From Loxodes magnus (lineage: Eukaryota > Ciliophora > Karyorelictea > Loxodida > Loxodidae): 64,000 nt of DNA. Below are positions 61,640 to 64,000 of this stretch, one piece after another. Location: positions 186,001 to 250,000 of the forward strand of contig CAMPDV010000015.1 of NCBI GenBank assembly GCA_946699065.1. The letters run 5' to 3'. The notes beneath the pieces were generated by a model. It saw only the letters and a list, made by a program, of their open reading frames with translations. It had not been told where the DNA came from and did no database searches. How positions within the stretch are numbered: the first letter of the stretch is position 1; the number at the start of each line of letters is the position of its first letter. The translations under genes were made by a program, and so were the position numbers.

Positions 61640-61910
61640 AGATCAGGTGCTGTATATGTCAGAAAAACCACTGCTAAAGATAGTGCTGAAAGAAAAATGA
61701 AATTGAAAGAAATAATAAAAAATAAATATTAAACGAACTTTTCTGCATTTGGCCAGCGAGAACAGGATAAATATTTAGGAAAAAATTTACAACTCAAGAA
61801 TTCAAGAATAAAAAAACAAGTGAAATAGAAACTAGAAGTACAAATGATTTTTGGGTGGGAGGTAAGGATGGCGGACTAACGAAGTCCTACACCATCCTTT
61901 AATTTGTGAG
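61640..61910 (+). mobile_element. Retroelement 3' fragment with second type of tail hairpin
   Basis: A frame starting RSGAVYVRKTTAKDSAERKM precedes a hairpin at 61864-61899: outer stem AAGGATGG/CCATCCTT, inner stem GGACT/AGTCC, AACGA loop. The outer stem is perfect over 8 bp. The design equals the LINE tail with different stem bases. The frame ends at TGA 61907-61909, behind the hairpin. It is probably the 3' end of an element cut off by the SINE-A insertion. Confidence 0.5.
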
Positions 61911-61984
61911 AGAGCGAAATAAAATTAGTTGTGAAGTTCTCTTTTAAGACTATAAACTTAATATTTACCTTTTTTTTATATAAA

Positions 61985-62710
61985 ATGAATCCAAAGAAGC
62001 AAACCTCTCCCAAAATATTTAATAACTCTTACTAGAATGTTCCTTTCAATCTTTTCTTTCTTTAGATGGAGAATCACTCATTTAACTAAGGCTATAAAGA
62101 TCTTTATAAGCGAAGTTAATATTTGTTAAATCATATGGAATTTTTTAAATCTGAAAACTCAATATCAAAATAGGATTTCGCTCTAAATTCATCATTATAG
62201 TTTATTAAGGGAGAAATTTGTAGAATAAAATAGATTGCTAGAGAAATTTAAAATAATAGAAACTTTAAGTCATACAGATTAGAATACTCAACGATCAAAT
62301 GGAATTAGAACTTAAACCTGTAACGAAAATATTCTATTCAAAGACTAACTATATTCTGATATTGCAAGCGTTATGGACAATAAAGTACTAATTTAAGAAA
62401 AAAAATTAATAATAATGCATTTAGAATTTATTGAAATCAAGAAGATTCACTTTACAGGAAAAAATACTTCAAGCAAATAAAGAAGCTCCTTTTATCTAAA
62501 AAGCTGTTAATTAATCAGTATAAATGATTGGGATTTAACTTATAGGAAAAATTCATGAAAATTAGTCTCAAAATCATCAAGACTCTTGACAAGAAAATAC
62601 TAAATAAATTTTAAGATATATTCCTTTAAGTAATAACTAATATGTGTAAACTAAATAAAAGGGACAACACAAAAAATGCATATTATGTTTTAAAAATTAA
62701 GGAAAATTGA
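61985..62710 (+). CDS. Gag-like protein with lost zinc ligands (copy D)
   Basis: 241 codons from ATG to TGA (62708-62710), open throughout. Starts MNPKKQTS. The knuckle position reads FWYCKRYGQQSTNL: spacing is kept, but only the second of the four ligands (Cys) remains, with Phe, Gln and Leu at the others. IYWNQEDSLYRKKYF matches the family motif. The C-terminal part is Lys-rich and helical. An open frame with lost metal ligands suggests either recent decay or a changed function. Confidence 0.65.
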
Positions 62711-62729
62711 AGTGATAATTATAATTAAA

Positions 62730-63700
62730 TTAAATAATCTCGAAATCTATTTAAAAATAGGATATTTTAATTTATTTAATAATTATATTGTTTTCATCTT
62801 TGATATTTATTTAAATAATATAATTTCTATAAGCTTAACTTTTTCTTTGTTTCGATATTTTAAATAAAATATTTTGATTTCCCTTTTTTTCTAATTTTCT
62901 TAAAATATTTTTTTAATAATCTATTTTTAATAAATTTATATAAACTTTTTTAATTAATCTAATTTATTTTAACTCTATACAAATATTTTATTTTATGTAT
63001 TTAATATTTTTTTAATTTTGATGATTTATTAGTAGAAGCTAATAATATTCAATATTTCTTATTTTACGGAAATTTATAAAGTTCATAATCTAAATTTTAA
63101 TTCTTAAAATTATTAAAAATTTTCTTTATCTTAGAATAATTAAAAAAATAATTTTAAATAAAATTAAAAATATTAATTATTGCTAAAATTAAAGCTTTTT
63201 TATAATTTTGCAAATTAAAAATTTAATTAGTTAAATAAGGAATATTAAATTTACTATATATAAAATTTTTGGTTTATTAAATAAAAACAAATTATTTAAA
63301 TCTTGAGATAACTTCTAATATAATTTTATGCTATCAAAAGAAGTAGCATAGTAAATTCTTCTAATTAATTGAAATAAAATTAATAAAATATAAAATATTT
63401 TTGGGTTATAAAAATGTAAAATTTTTAAAATAATATTTAATCGAAATTTTTTAGATAAAGATACCTTGAAACTTTCTTTTATTTTTTTTAATTTTTCTAT
63501 TTTTATTCATCTTCGCTTCTCTCTTAATAAAAATTTTATATAAAGAGTTAATAGAAAAATATAAAGTATAAAATTAAAGAAGGGAATTTATAGCTTGTTG
63601 TTATAAATGAAACTATTATTTTATCTAATTTTAAAATAAACTATTTTTAACATTATTTTCAAATAAATTTCTCACTTTAGAATAAATAAAATAAGAATTT
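62730..63700. other. AT-rich spacer
   Basis: No feature supported. Confidence 0.45.
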
Positions 63701-63717
63701 ATTAAGGAGGAACAAAT

Positions 63718-64000
63718 ATAATTGAAAAGATGGTGGGAGTTGAGAATGACCTTCATTACAACACTTTCTGGTTTTATGGCCAGGAACAAGTTCCTTTCCT
63801 ATCGCTGAGAAAGTCCTGTCAGAGTCATTTTCTGAAGGGAACACTGCCTTTGAGATTATCCGCTCTTGGTAGGGGCTTGAAGCCTGGCTGCTCATAGCGA
63901 TGGAGCTCCCTAGCAGCTGTGCCTGGAGCACAACAGGATATTCCCGTTATTCCATAAAAAGAGAGCGTTGGGTCGTGCAATCGGAAAGGAGTTTCCGGTC
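63718..64000 (+). mobile_element. SINE-B copy 3, diverged, cut by window end
   Basis: Starts ATAATTGAAAAGATGGTGGG and runs to the window edge. It is more diverged than copies 1 and 2, but hairpin positions are kept with changed bases: TGTGC/GCACA replaces TGCTTT/AAAGCA, and CGGAAA/TTTCCG replaces CTGCAA/TTGCAG. Blocks between them (ACAGGATAT, GGGGCTTGAAGCCTGGCTG) are unchanged. Confidence 0.88.

Noticed and set aside
63677..63931. An 84-residue minus-strand frame
   Set aside because: It lies antisense within SINE-B copy 3, whose covarying hairpins argue for RNA, and it is absent in copies 1 and 2.
1..64000. Plasmodium-like or mitochondrial AT-rich genome
   Set aside because: TAA and TAG fill Gln positions throughout, nuclear-type tRNA and LINEs are present, and no organellar genes are seen.
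1..64000. CRISPR arrays, operons, bacterial IS elements, phage genes
   Set aside because: No regularly spaced repeats with unique spacers, no ribosome binding sites and no such genes were seen.

Overview
The window is very AT-rich nuclear DNA from a ciliate that reads TAA and TAG as glutamine and TGA as tryptophan inside genes, while also ending genes with TGA. This is read from the sequence itself. The LINE endonuclease motif GDWNA, the RT segment DIWQIL and several LRR codons need TGA=Trp, and paralog alignments pair TAA with CAA and TGA with TGG. The same elements end at aligned TGA codons. That pattern is the karyorelict code (Loxodes, Parduczia; NCBI table 27); a Condylostoma-type code is the main alternative. 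Under a standard code almost nothing here looks coding, which is why real genes appear as long reading frames full of apparent stops. Which nucleus the DNA comes from cannot be told. I found no sign of bacterial, organellar or viral DNA.

Layout. 1-3.8 kb: AT-rich, nothing seen. 3.8-10.1 kb: two tRNA-Leu(CAA) genes facing opposite ways; between them a RING/coiled-coil/LRR gene and a minus-strand host gene split by a 952-bp retroelement with a 17-bp target-site duplication. 10.2-11.3 kb: a small Gln-rich gene and a full-length GC-rich SINE (here SINE-B) with an 18-bp duplication. 12.6-18.1 kb: an almost complete non-LTR retrotransposon, with ORF1 carrying a zinc knuckle and ORF2 carrying endonuclease, RT and a C-terminal zinc motif. 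18.2-22.2 kb: fragments of retroelements and a minus-strand coding patch. 23.0-25.6 kb: an inverted, nearly identical copy of the LRR gene. 26.3-28.4 kb: an RBR-type ubiquitin ligase gene with a 17-nt intron. 28.4-35.7 kb: AT-rich with two solitary LINE tails. 35.7-48.8 kb: SINE-A copies, three possible host genes and LINE and Gag fragments. 49.9-62.7 kb: more Gag-like elements, a third LRR gene, SINE-A and SINE-B copies. 63.7-64 kb: a third SINE-B cut by the window end.

The unifying theme is a community of non-LTR parasites. A LINE with a bulged 3' hairpin (AACGA loop) probably supplies the machinery. SINE-A, solo tails and some Gag-like elements end in the same kind of hairpin, so they are probably copied in trans. 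A family of small elements encodes only a coiled-coil/CCHC-knuckle protein with a shared G-K-I-Y-R-K-K motif, with no RT visible. At least seven copies lie in this window. This ORF1-only family and the covarying SINE-B RNA are the best candidates for something undescribed.

All reading-frame and domain calls were made by eye. Several genes need one-base corrections, mostly a missing A in an A-run, and stop positions of genes without paralogs are uncertain.
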